In this document: positions 12,300 to 23,830 of the stretch, in pieces | Position numbering within the stretch: the first letter of the stretch is position 1 | Layout: each line of letters begins with the position of its first letter | From: Harmonia axyridis | Lineage: Eukaryota > Arthropoda > Insecta > Coleoptera > Coccinellidae | Direction: 5' to 3' | NCBI RefSeq assembly: GCF_914767665.1 | Contig: NC_059502.1 | Span: forward strand, 16,182,001 to 16,246,000 | Length of the DNA stretch: 64,000 bases | Program-made: the position numbers and the translations under genes | The notes under the pieces: generated by a model | Told to the model about the DNA's origin: nothing | Seen by the model: only the letters and a program-made list of their open reading frames with translations | The model's database searches: none

Positions 12300-13496
12300 C
12301 CTATATGTTTGTGATAGTAAAACACATTTTTTGGAAAAATTCGATTTTATTATTCAAAGTAGTTGCCTTCGAAGACAATACGGCGATTATAGCGATCTTT
12401 CAACTCTTTTAAACATTTTTGTTTTCTTGTTATTTTGTACGATTTGTCTTTCGCTTCAAAATAAGCCCCAGTTTAGGCGATTACTTCTTCATTGGCGCTA
12501 ATTTTTTTTCCAATGAGCAGTCCTTTGAGGTTTGAGAACAGGAAGAAGTTGCTGGGGGCCAGATCTGGCGATTACGGTGGATGCAGAAGCAATTCGAAGC
12601 CCTATTTATGCAATTTTACCATTGTTTTAATTGATTCGTGATACGGCGCATTGTCTTGATGAAACAGCACCTTTTTTTCTTCAAATGGGTCCGTTTTTTA
12701 ACGATTTGATCCTTCAAACGATCCAATAACAGATAATTAATGAATATTATACCTTGTGTATCCCAGAATACTGATGCCATAACCTTGTCAGCTGACTGTT
12801 GTGTTTTTCCTCGCTTTGGATTCGGTTCATCGTGTGCAGTCCACTCAGCTCACTGATGTGGAATGATGGAGCCATGTTTCATCCATTGTCACATATCGAC
12901 GCAAAAATCCAGGTTTATTGCGTTTAAACAGGTTCAAACACTGCTCAGAATCATTAACACGTTGTTGCTTTTGATCGATTGTGAGATCGCGCGGTACCCA
13001 TTTCCAACACAGCTTTCTAATGTACAAATATTCGTGAAGGTACACGTTCAGATGATATCTTCACGATGTATACTATCTCGATCAACTTCATTCAAAATTA
13101 TTTTGAGACCTTCATGATTTTTTCATCGGTGGCAGTTTCTTTTCGGCGTCCCCTGCGTTCGCCGTCTTCGGTGCTCATTTCACCACGTTTAAACTTAGCA
13201 TACCAATTAATGATGGTTGATTTTCCTGGTGCAGACCACTGAAACACTTCATCAAGCCAAAATTTTGCTTCAACTGCATATTTACCCTTCAAAAAGCAAA
13301 ATTCTTTTTTTTTCCATCTTTCTTCAAATAACGAAAGTAGCTACACTCAAAGCGCAATATCTTTTGAACTAATGGTCGGACTGCTGTCAAATTTTGACAC
13401 GTATCGTTTGAAGGTTGGTACTAACTAAAAATCATATGGATTTAATACTAGCACCGCTATCTGTGCATCAGACCAGGAACTTTTCAATTGGCCTAA
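12300..13496 (-). pseudogene. Irritans-type mariner transposase, near full length but broken
   Basis: A mariner of the irritans (Himar1-like) group on the minus strand. The 5' TIR is at 13467-13496 (TTAGGCCAATTGAAAAGTTC). The order of motifs is: N-terminal APGKSTIINWYAKFKRGEMS (about 13190-13250), EYLYIRKLCWKWVPRDLT, the first Asp in VTMDETWLHH (about 12870), VLFHQDNAPCHKS with the second Asp (about 12660), and SPDLAPSN with the third Asp (about 12570). It ends RYNRCIALEG near 12365. All three catalytic Asp codons remain, but frameshifts (near 13100 and 12860) and a stop just before SPDLAP disrupt it. The 3' TIR is missing. Confidence 0.9.
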
Positions 13497-14114
13497 TATA
13501 TCATAAAAAAAGTTGCTACATTGAGTCTTCGAACGATTTCAAAGTTATAATAACGAAAATCTATCACAAAATTCTGTTTTGCTTTAATTCTCCCCAAATT
13601 CTGAATGCCTATACACTAACAACCTAAAAAGAAAAAAAAATGGATGCTTCTCAGTAATAGAGATCGATAGCTAAAATGAAAGGTAACCCTCGTCGGCTTC
13701 GAACGGTGCTCATTAGTTTGATTACTATTTCGCATTTATATTCTGTAAAATGGGGGATTTTATATCGTTCAGGTAAGGTTATGATGGCTATTATACTGTA
13801 ATGAAACTGTCCGGTGTTTAATAAATGACAGCTCTGAACGCTTTCTTCGTCAGTTCGTTCACCGTAATGAAAAATTGATTCCCCTGCGTTTTGTTCATAG
13901 ATTTATAACGAACAATAATTCTGTTCCATCAGATAATTCAGGGTTGTTCCTTTGGGAATTTGCGTGGAGTATAAATCTCAGAATTTCCAACAGAATATGG
14001 TCATATATGGAGGCTGAGTCAAAAATATTTACCGAGCTTTTTGGGGATGATAGTTCATTGAAAAATAAGTATAGTTTTATTAATGAACTTATGGCCCAGA
14101 ATGCATATTAAGGA
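13497..14114. other. Short intergenic stretch, no gene seen
   Basis: Contains two unrecognised frames of 70-78 codons (13415-13627 partly overlapping the mariner end, and 13875-14111). No motif, no repeat match. Confidence 0.45.
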
Positions 14115-14420
14115 AGATTTATACTTCCAAAGTTGATTTTATTCAAAAAAATTCAAGGCATTACTTTTAAACGATGAATGCCCCAAGATTGAAATTTCGT
14201 GCATAAATGTATGTTGCTGAAATACAATTTTTATTTCACTTCTGATATTATTATAAAGGGTGTTTTGAGGGGGTGAGTCATATTTTTTTTGGGAAAACTT
14301 CTTAAGTTTTAATCGTTTTAGTGAAAAAAAAAGACATTCATTGTAGCGAAGAAAATTGCATGAATGGGTACTCTTATCCAAATACAAATAATTGAACCAT
14401 TTTCGAGATATTTGAGATAT
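14115..14420 (-). repeat. Diverged repeat, inverted partner of 16800-17090
   Basis: Its reverse complement aligns by eye with 16800-17090. Shared landmarks include CATAAATGTATGTTG, GGTGAGTCAT and TTGTATTTG(G/A)ATAAGAG. The copies are clearly diverged. It abuts the left edge of the WPPRS-type mariner, whose own left TIR is not clearly present, so the join may be a truncation. No coding content. Confidence 0.7.
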
Positions 14421-15336
14421 ATATAACTTTAAGTTGGCATTACTGTTCAAGATGGCGACAGATTTAACAGCTGTCAAGTGATTTATTCTCAGTTTGGTTC
14501 GGCAATTCATCATGAATAGACTCACGCCTGGACAACGCTTGCAAATAGGCAATTTTATTTCGAAAATAATGGTTCTGTGCGGAATACGTATCGCGCACTA
14601 CGTCCATTCTGTTTTGTTTAGCGATGAAGCGCACTTCTGGTTGAATGGCTACGTCAACAAACAAAACTGCCGCATTTGAAGTGAAGCTAATCCTCAAGTG
14701 TATGTCGAAACACCGTTACATCCAGTAAAACTGACTGTTTGGTGCGCTTTATGGGCTGGTGGAATAATTGGTCCGTACTTCTACAAACGATGATGGTCAG
14801 AACGTTACAGTCAATGGTGATCTGTATAGAGCCATGATTACTAACTTTTTCGTTCCTGAATTGAACAACCATGATGTCCAGGAGCTGTGGTTCCAACGAG
14901 ACGGCGCTACATGTCACACAGCTCGTGCCACAATCGATTTATTGAAAGACACCTTTGGTGACCGCCTAATTTCACGTTTTGGGCCTGTGAATTGGCCTCC
15001 AAGATCTTGTGATTTAAAACCGCTAGACTACTTTCTGTGGAGCTATGTGAAGTCATTGGTCTATGCGGATAATCCAGAAACTCTTGACCATTTGGAAGAT
15101 AACATTCGCCGTGTTATTGCCGATATACGGCCACAAATGTTGGAAAAAGTCATCGAAAATTGGACGTCCAGGTTGGACTACATCCGAGCCAACCGTAGCA
15201 GTCATATGCCAGAAATCATATTCAAAATGTAATGCCACAAGATTATCTTGCGGATAAATGAAATTCATGTCAATCGAATAATCCATCGTTGTTTTATTGC
15301 AATTTAAAGTTCTATAGCTCTAAAAAAATCACCCTT
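14421..15336 (+). pseudogene. WPPRS-type mariner-like transposase, deletion derivative with stops
   Basis: An IS630-Tc1-mariner type DDE transposase. The N-terminus begins MNRLTPGQRLQIG (14511) and then jumps directly to IMVLCGIRIA, losing most of the helix-turn-helix region. The first Asp is in SDEAHFWLNGYVN, followed by a stop and then a frameshift at about 14780. The main frame (14768-15232) has the second Asp in FQRDGATCHT and the third in WPPRSCDLKPLDYFLW, with 36 residues between them, and ends at PEIIFKM. The right end has the TIR (GAGCTATAGAACTT in inverse) and TA at 15337-15338. The same internal deletion is seen in the copy at 37097-38015. Confidence 0.9.
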
Positions 15337-16799
15337 TACTAACTTCATCAGGAATCCTTTTTTCATAACTATGGCCAAATCAACAAACTGAGAAAAACAT
15401 TGTCCCTTTTGAAACATGAATGAATTTTTATGATTAAATCACATTGTTAATTATTTTTGACTATCAATTGATATTTTTGAAATTGATCAAATTATGTTAA
15501 TCTACTGCTATAGCGTTAGACAAGGAGTGACGAATCTTGGCCTCAAAACAAATGCATCTGTTACAAGACGATTTCTATTCCTCTTATTAATGTTCTAAGT
15601 TCAAAACTGAATTCATCATTTTCTTTAATACTGATATACAAAAAAATCCTCCATTGAGAGTTTGAACAGATATTTGAGTTTGAACAGATATTTATCGGAA
15701 AGTGCTAGTTGAAATATATTCAAGATAAATTTCACATTCATGGTTTCATTGGATGCCGCAGATCCAAGATTTATCAGGAAAACGAACGTGGGGAAGTTGG
15801 GAAAACTTTATCGTTGTCCTCTATTTCAGATGAGCTCATATGCAGCTTTCAATAGAAAACACGGTCAGCCAACCTGTATTGTGGGCGTCTACGAAAATAC
15901 CCGACATTTCACAAAAGAACTCGTTGTGGGACTTCTCTGCGGGATATCTTGTCGTTGATAGTTGGCCAAAATGAATCAGTGAAGCTTTTTATAATCACAA
16001 TGGTACAAAAGGAAGCTCGACTTCTCTTCGCACTTCCATGCAGGGGGATTTGCTTTGAACGCTACAATATACTTGTGGAAATTCGTTTTTATTAGATGTG
16101 GAGATGACAATATTGTCACAATATAGATCGAAATTCAACGGGCTGTCAACCGCAACACAATGCTTGATTTTTATTTCTAATTTATCTTGCAGAAGTGGAA
16201 ACTTTCAACTCGGGTACTGTGTGATTTGCTCGAATTTTTTTTTAGAATCCAATATATCTTAACATTAGTGTTCTGCTTGAATGATATTTCATTGAAATTT
16301 TGACCATAGTGCTCAACAATTTAAAGTGGACATCACATAATGAATTTCTCACGAAAACAATAAAATTATACACACCAGCAAAATTAGGAGAACGAACAAA
16401 ATCTCAACGAAGTTTTTTGTTTGATTTATCGGAAACCTAATTTTCAGATGCATTTTTCAGTACCTTTGTTTTAACTCGGATGTCAACGGTTCATTTCACA
16501 GGATATTCTGGAAAAAACGCTTTCTTTCCAATTTTTTGCTCACCCCTGTATAATGAAAAATGTGAAGTAACCGAGGACGGCATTTAAATAGTTAAATATT
16601 CCACAAAATTGAGCTAAATTTAAGAAAAAAATTGTTTCGATTGTCCGAAATATCAAAGACAAAATGAATTACAAACTTCATTTTTTCATTTTCCCAATTT
16701 TGCCGGTGTATGTGACTTTTTTGTGACAACTTCTATGGTTATTGATGAATTCCACGATGAATGAATCTGCTGACATCATATGACTACAAAAACTTGTAT
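15337..16799. other. Intergenic stretch with an unrecognised 72-codon frame
   Basis: The frame at 15740-15958 (plus) encodes a basic, Cys-containing peptide with fairly even codon composition. I do not recognise it, and no splice-bounded exon can be proved. At about 16541 a CACCCCTGTATAAT end resembles the CACCCTGTATAAT at 17187-17200, so an element of about 650 bp may span 16545-17195. Confidence 0.4.
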
Positions 16800-17090
16800 T
16801 TCTCGGAAACGATTCAATTTTTTGTATTTGAATAAGAGCACCTTTTTCATGTAATTTTACTTTCATTTTTTCAGCAAAACGAATACCACGAAAGAGGTTG
16901 TCTGAAAAAAATCATGACTCACCCTCTAAAATCACCTTTTTAACAATATCAGAAATGTAGAAGTGTAATCAAAAAATGTATTTTAACAACATACATTTAT
17001 GCACAAAATTTCAACCTGGTAGCATTCACCGTTCAGAAGTAATGCGGTAAAAAAAAATTATTTTTATCAATTTTGGAAGGATATATCTCC
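16800..17090 (+). repeat. Diverged repeat, inverted partner of 14115-14420
   Basis: Aligns with the reverse complement of 14115-14420 (see that entry). It lies inside a possible larger element with CACCCTGTATAAT-like text on both sides. No transposase reading frame is visible. Confidence 0.65.
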
Positions 17091-17194
17091 CTTAATACGC
17101 ATTTCGGTTCATAACTCCATTCATCAAACTACGTATTTTTTAATGTACTATTACCCCCAGAAAGCTTGGTACACATTATTGACTCACCCTGTAT

Positions 17195-20100
17195 AATAAG
17201 TTATGACATCGCGTTCACAGTGGACGTAGATCACATTCCACTAAAGTTGTAGTAATTACTCCACATAACCTTTATGAGCGTTTGAGAAATGTTCAATCGC
17301 ATGTGAGTGTGGTAAATATAAATCCAGTACAACAACAGTACACAGAACATAAAATATTCCTAGGCCTACTTGTTCGCACAAAAATGAAGATCGATTTTCA
17401 ATGAATAAAACAGTCCATTTTCTTCAGAAGCTTTGTTTAGTAATAGCTAAATTAATTCAACTGAATATTACCAATCATTTAGAATCTGTAATTGGTTAAT
17501 TTTTAAGGCTGCAAGTGTTAAGAATCTAGTTCTTTGCCATTCTTTATTTCAACCCCTTTTTTCCAGATGATAGGTTCCCACAATAATCATCAATTATTAA
17601 TTCACAACAATTATCGTCAGTGCCTAGTTCGAACGAGAAAGGGTTAAACTCTTTCGATTTTACCTTAATCTATCCAATTTAACAATTTTCAAATGGTAGG
17701 TTTCAATAGAGAAAATTATGATGGAAAGTAGTTCAATTTATTTATATTTCATTTTTTCCTTATTCCACAGAAACGAATGAGGCGGATAATTCCAGACAGT
17801 GAATGAGGTCATTTCTTCAAAATAGCAACTATTCATCAAGAAAATTAAATCGAAATTTATCAACTAAAACTGAATTTTTCCTGAAAACTTATTCCAACCT
17901 CCAAGTTTTTACAACCTTCGTACATGAACCCAATCAAATTTTTTACCATGTTCAAAATATGCTTTCATAATACGTTGCCTCAATAATGAGATTACAAAAT
18001 TAGAATTACAAAACCAGATTTTGTTTATTCCCCTCATGACTCTCTTTTCAAAATTCTTAAATATGTTCATAAAGTAAAATATCCCCCATAACTTTTTTTT
18101 TATTATTAGAGTTCGACCAAAGTTACTTCGCTAACATATGAAAACGCTAAAATACATCTGTTCCTTTGATGTTTAGCCGTACGTGTTGTAAAATACCAGG
18201 GAGAATCAAAAATGACGGTATTAACTTCATTTATTTGAAGAACTACTTTTATCTCGGATATATTATATTTCCATGTTGGAAAGACCCTTTTATTTTTCAA
18301 TACTTCTATCAATTGTTACAGCTTGATTTTTGATTGGAACTTTTGATGCCTCTGGGTTTTGAAGGAAAAATTGTTTTTCGAGAGAAAATTCTTCGAAGTT
18401 AGAAGATCACCTTTATATCTAATGATTAATCATGATTTGCAATGGGTATTATCATCAGAATAAAAAATAAAAAAATTCGAAAAGTATTTGCATTAGCAAT
18501 TGTCCATTTCTCAAGAAGTTCTTTATATTCGTGATATTTATTTTGTGTTAGATTAGAGCTATATTCAAATGAATTCGTCAACGAAGAGTGGAAGAGGAGA
18601 ATAAGCCTTTTTTGAAAGCTAATTGATGCTGGAGTACTTGCACAAAAATGTTTCATAATGAAAGCCAACTTGACTGCGTTCTAAACAGTCGAGGCTCAAA
18701 TGACAAGAAAAATTGCCGCTGTCACTTGGCGCGCATTTTATCTTCGTTTCAAAGCCAGACATAGTATGCTGGTGTAAATTAATTAAATAAAAAACGGTGC
18801 CTCGGTCTGATAGCTTAATGCCATCCCTGTGAATAAATGATGACGTGGATCCTTGTCTTTATTCAAATTGCGTTCTTTAGTACCTACCTTCAACGCAAAA
18901 AGACACAGTGGTTTAGAAATTCTATTTGATTCCAGAGCTGCTAGTCGTTTTCAGTATTCTATGATTTTCGTAGCCCTTTGAACATCAAATATTTCAATAG
19001 AACACATCTTTTTAGGATTATACGAAAAGTTTTGAAGACCTCCTGCTTTCTGGAATATTTTTTCCTCGAATTCTTCAGAATCGATTAGAATAAAAATTGA
19101 TAGAATTAATAGAAAGCAATCATTGGACCAAATGATGTATCTAGCTTAAATATCTACTTGGTTCATTAGATGGCTGATAGATCTTTACATAGACGAAGTG
19201 GATTTATTTAACTGCGCTAATTGTATTTATAAAACTAGAAAATTTATAATCTGCAGAAAGAAGAATCGATACAATTTTTCATTGACACTTTTGATTCGGT
19301 TATTTTTGTTATTATGGTAATATGAAAATGTTTTGATGGCAACGGAGAAAAAATACAAGTTGAAAATCACTAAAGAAATATTATATGGCATCGAATTGAA
19401 AAAACCACAATTGTATTACTTACATTATATGTATACATATTACCCTCAGATGAAATAGTTGAATTGAGGTTGACTATACAAATAACATAAAAAACTTCCA
19501 TAGATACATAACTCTGAGAAGGCTCTTCGAAACTTTGATACTGCAAAATCCTATAATAATAATGCCAATCAAGTTCTGATGACATTGTTCATTCTTCTTC
19601 ACGACCAATGGGATCAAATTGGGGAAAGAATATGCAGAATTAATGATATGATCCCGACTTAGAACCAATGAATAGTGGAAAATTTGTACGAATTCAGAAT
19701 AATTTCATCCTTGACTCTAGACTTGAATCGGAACAATGCCAGAAACTCATGATTTCATCAGGAGTACAGAAGAAGATTCAGATGTAGCCAAAACTTCTAT
19801 TCCAAATTTTGTGCATGTTCTTGCTATAATTTGAGCACATTCACAGTGGAGAGTAAACGATTTTATCAAAACTTCTGTATATTATTAACGGCTTTCTATT
19901 TGAACGTTGTTTCCATGAAATATATTCGTTATAAAATTCAGAAATAATCAAGATGCTATACAGCGAAGTTGTTGGTACATTTCGATATAAGCGACAACCC
20001 CACAGAGATGAGAATATTCTAGAATCGAGATCGATAAAGCAGTGGTTGCAACCCGAGAAAGCTAATGGAAAAAAAATCATACGTCTCGTTTCACGTAAAA

Positions 20101-20237
20101 ATCCTGTAATTTTCTACTCAGAAATTGGGCGAATACCTATAGAAATATTTCAATTTATATAATATATCATTCACTACAATGTTATAATCGAACATTACAT
20201 ACAGTGTCCAAAAGCCAAATTAAATAAATTCATTATA
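17195..20237. other. Intergenic stretch, no gene seen
   Basis: About 3 kb of AT-rich unique-looking sequence. The frames (up to 80 codons, for example 18426-18668 minus) are unrecognised, and no repeat match within the window was noticed. Confidence 0.5.
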
Positions 20238-21180
20238 CAGGGTGTTTCATTGGGAAACGGAAATACTTCACAGGTGCATAGGTGGCACCAAAGCGGTTCT
20301 GGAGATACCCCATTTATTGGGTCTTACTGTCTTCCAAGCCGAGATACAGGGTGTTTTATGGATTTTGCCCGTTTATTTCTGAGGCCATATCAAACGAACC
20401 ACCCGGTATATTTTCTTCATATTTGGCAAATATGTTCCTAATTGAGAGCCCAAACGTATCATGCAATAACCGCCTTGAAAATCCAGGTCCGGGTCAACAA
20501 AAAATTATGTATTGTTTGAATCCTCGTAACAACACCCTGTACCCTGAATTTTGAAAATCTGTTTTAATATTCGTAAACACCACTAAAAACTAAACTGAGA
20601 CGTGTACGTGTAGATTTTCGCGCAGACAGTTTTACTGCACAATTTTTCAACGTAAAAGTGAAGTTTTCAAGAACTTGGATACCTGAAAGTGGTTTGAAGT
20701 GACTTTTAACAATGAGTTATCAAAAATATTGAATCCATAATTATTTCAAGATTACTTTGTAATTCATTTTTACATTGGTTTTCCTTTTTACTTCTTCGTT
20801 GAAAAATTGTGCGTAAAACTGTCTGCGCGAAAATTTGAAATACACGTCTCAGTTTAGTTTTTAGTGGTGTTTCCGAATATTAAAACAGATTTTCAAAATT
20901 CCGATGTACAGGGTGTTGTTACGAGGATTCCAACGATTCATAATTTTTTGTTGACCCGGACCTGGATTTTCAAGACGGTTATTGCATGATACGTTTGGGC
21001 TCTCAATTAGGAACATATTTGCCAAATATGAAGAAAATATACCGGGTGGTTCGTTTGATATGGCCTCAGAAAGAAACGGCCTCGAAGACAGTACGACCCA
21101 ATAAATGGGGTATCTCCAGAACCGCCTTGGTGCCACCTATGCATTTGTGAAGTATTACCGTTTTCCAATGAAACACCCTG
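20238..21180. mobile_element. Fold-back MITE with arms of about 400-430 bp
   Basis: The element is bounded by TA (20236-20237 and 21181-21182) and starts CAGGGTGTTTCATTGG, with the exact inverse at the right end. The left arm (20238-about 20665) and right arm (about 20783-21180) are near-identical inverted copies around a loop of about 120 bases. The left arm carries about 30 bases (including a second CAGGGTGTTTTA at 20347) that the right arm lacks. The frames 20282-20554 and 20861-21136 are the same arm read twice and are not genes. The close match of the arms suggests recent origin or gene conversion. Confidence 0.95.
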
Positions 21181-22196
21181 TATTAGTTTCTATTTCTGTT
21201 AATATACTAACGGACAAAGAAACTGCAATACCCAGAAGGAGCTGTTTAAATTTTAATTTTTTTCTGGTAGAACATGGATAGTATAGCAAGGAGTGAATGA
21301 TTGGATTTGGGAAAAAAATCGTGAAGGTTAAAGGTATGATTCGCATTTTTATGAAGAAGAATGACAATTTGAAATTTGAATCTGACATGTTTCTGGATTT
21401 TCCATAAATATGTATAGTAACCAAGGTAATGAATTTATTCCATTCAGCTCTTTTATAAGGTATATCATATCTGAAATATTTCCAGTTGGTTTAATCACAA
21501 AAATTTTCGTTTTTTTTTTTTGCAAATGAGAACTAATTCAATTCATTTCTTCCAGGTATGCCGTGGCAGCTTCCCATATATCTCTGCATTAAAGATGCTT
21601 ATTCGAGACCGAAAATTACAATTTGGATGGAAGAGAGTTCATTAACAAGATCCCCACAAGAGGCTGGCTCAACTTTTCCACTTCATTTCATCGAAAATCC
21701 TATCCGTTCGTACGGAATCACAATAGAAACAGCACGCTACTGGAATATTATTAAAGATCTTTTACGATTCCGCGTAGATTTTTCCAATTTCCTCGGCAAT
21801 TTTCCCGGATTTCCCGTCTCGTTCCACAACTTTTCATAACGCTTCCAAGATCTGCCGCAATCAGGCTCCTGTCGAATCAAGGAATGGAAAAATTACGGCA
21901 CGGCCACCTTGGAGGCGAAAATGAAAACATGTGGGGAATGATGAGGTTTCTATGAATGTTTTGTTAGTTTCGGATTCCAATTTTTTTTTTCTTTGAGAGT
22001 TCGAACCAGACAATTAATCTCCCCAAGATGTGATGTCAACTCGGGCAAATTTTCGGATTTCAATGGGGTGGCTCGGAAGATTATAGTATTGAGGATAAAT
22101 GAATGGTTTTTCACAAAGTTTCATTAATTTTCGAACCGACTCTTTTTGTCATTTTGATAGACACTTTTTCTTCGCCTAGGAGTAATGAACATATTA
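21181..22196. other. Intergenic stretch, no gene seen
   Basis: Frames of about 90 codons (21155-21424 minus, 21558-21839 plus) are unrecognised. There is no repeat match. Confidence 0.45.
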
Positions 22197-23279
22197 GGTG
22201 TACAACTTTGCTTCTGCCGTTTTGCAATAGATGACTGTAGCGGTAAGTGGTAAATGAATAGATTGTTGATGTTATACCTTGAGCTTAGGAAATTGTAAAC
22301 ATAACGCCATCGAAATATTAGTCGATTTGTGTCTGCACCATGAGTTATTATCGATTAAACATATCAGCTCACGAGTCAAATTTTCGCTATTTGCGGAAGG
22401 TTTTAATTTTCTGCTTTATTATGAAGAAATCTGCTGCTGAGGCTCATAGAATGTTCTCTAATACCTATGATGAGGCCTTTATTAGTGGAAGAACGTGCCG
22501 AGAGTGGTTTCAACGTTTCAGGAACGGTTATTTTGACATCGTCGACCAGCATCGCTGTGAAAGAGAGAAAGTTTTCGAAGATGCAGAATTGGAGGCATTA
22601 CAAGATCAAGACTCGTGCCAAACGCTACAAGAATTGGCAGGATCATTGGGAGTGCCGCAACAAGGCATTGAAAAATGCCTGAAAGTCATGGGAATGATTC
22701 AGAAACAATGAAATTGGATGCTATACGAGTTGTAGTCAGCAGATCATTATCAAACGCAATTAATGCATTTGAGCCGAGTATTGAAAGAGCAACGGCCTCA
22801 ATACAACGAGATACAAGTTAAAGTGATGTTACAGCATGACATTGCTCGACTGCATGTTGCTAAAGTGGTCACTCAAGACATACTTGGAAATGTTGAAATA
22901 ATAATAATAATAATAATAATGGTCTTAATTGATACAAATCGCTATGAAATGACTATATATCATAGGGCGTGATTTAGCTCACATAATAGCTCTTGGTCAA
23001 TATCAACATGGTGAACACTGTGAGATTGATACCTAAAACATGTGAAGTCCTACATGGGAAGTCCTACCCCACCTGCCTTATTCTCCAGACGTTGCTCTCT
23101 TGGACTATCATTTGTTTCGATCAATGGCACACGGCCTGGCTGACCAGCACTTCCGATCTTATGAAGAAGTGAAAAATTGGATTGATTCGTTGATTTATTC
23201 AGAAGATGACCTGTTTTTTCAACGCGGGATTCGTACGATCAAAATTCGGAGTAAAACGGCGGAAGTAAAGTTGTGCGCC
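22197..23279 (+). pseudogene. Mauritiana-type mariner, both TIRs, internally deleted
   Basis: Both ends are visible: GGTGTACAACTTTGCTTCTG at the left and its diverged inverse GGAAGTAAAGTTGTGCGCC at the right, each flanked by TA. The transposase starts at about 22340. The N-terminal helix-turn-helix domain (KVLIFCFIMKKSAAEAHRMF, then FRNGYFDIVDQH) and the second one (QTLQELAGSLGVPQQGIEK) are readable to 22711. About 110 residues, including the first catalytic Asp, are then missing. Text resumes near 22745 with RVLKEQRPQYNE. The second Asp (LQHDIARLH) and third Asp (LPYSPDVALLDYHLF, about 23080) follow, then an AAT microsatellite has broken the frame at 22895-22920. The C-terminal part is frameshifted. 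Confidence 0.9.
22895..22920. repeat. (AAT)n microsatellite inside the mariner
   Basis: About eight AAT units replace transposase codons just after the second catalytic Asp region. This points to slippage after the element died. Confidence 0.9.
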
Positions 23280-23309
23280 TATGTAGATAGAGTGATTTCA
23301 AATAAGTGA

Positions 23310-23830
23310 ATTTTGTCCCCAACATCATATTTGACATAATAAGGAGGGAAATCAACCCATATCAGTGATACGATATTCCACTCAATTCGCGGCTTTCTTA
23401 TAAAAAAAAAATTTCTTATGTCCCATAGTGAATCAAAGTTTCATATTAGATAGTCTATTTTGAGACTGTTTCAAAAGTTTCAATTTTTTTTCAGTTATTT
23501 TTCAAATACGAAAGATCTCAAATGGTAACTCACTTATATAAACCATTTTTTCTGCCCATTTCTTAATGAGTAAAAAGTTTCAATTATAAATTTATTTGTA
23601 GTACAAAATCAATTCATTCAAAAAAGTGAAAAGAAGTTCAGTGGCCTCCTCGAACTTCAACCACCGCTTGACGAAGCCAATTGCAGTCTTGAAGACTATC
23701 GTATTGTCCATAGATATATGTGATTTCCTAATTTTCTATGGCTCTGACATCGCTATCAACACGACATTTCACACGATGATTTAAATCTATATTTACACAC
23801 CAATCTCATTATGGTTTTGAAGATATGATC
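23310..23830 (-). pseudogene. 3' end fragment of a Tc1-like element
   Basis: 23556-23700 matches the 3' end of the Tc1-like relic at 9943-10050 (shared TTTGTAGTACAAAATCA, then CCTCCTCGAAC). On the minus strand it contains the last transposase codons. 23310-23470 matches 60250-60430, suggesting that both belong to one family's 3' flank. No catalytic region is present. Confidence 0.6.

Noticed and set aside
14139..14552. 137-codon open frame on the minus strand
   Set aside because: It crosses the repeat 14115-14420 and the start of the WPPRS-type mariner, and the translation has no motif.
15740..15958. 72-codon frame with exon-like composition and a TTTCAG before ATGAGC
   Set aside because: Neither the translation nor splice context could be tied to any family, so a chance frame cannot be excluded.
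20282..21136. Two similar 90-codon frames (20282-20554 and 20861-21136) that could be a gene pair
   Set aside because: They are the two arms of one fold-back element read from each end.
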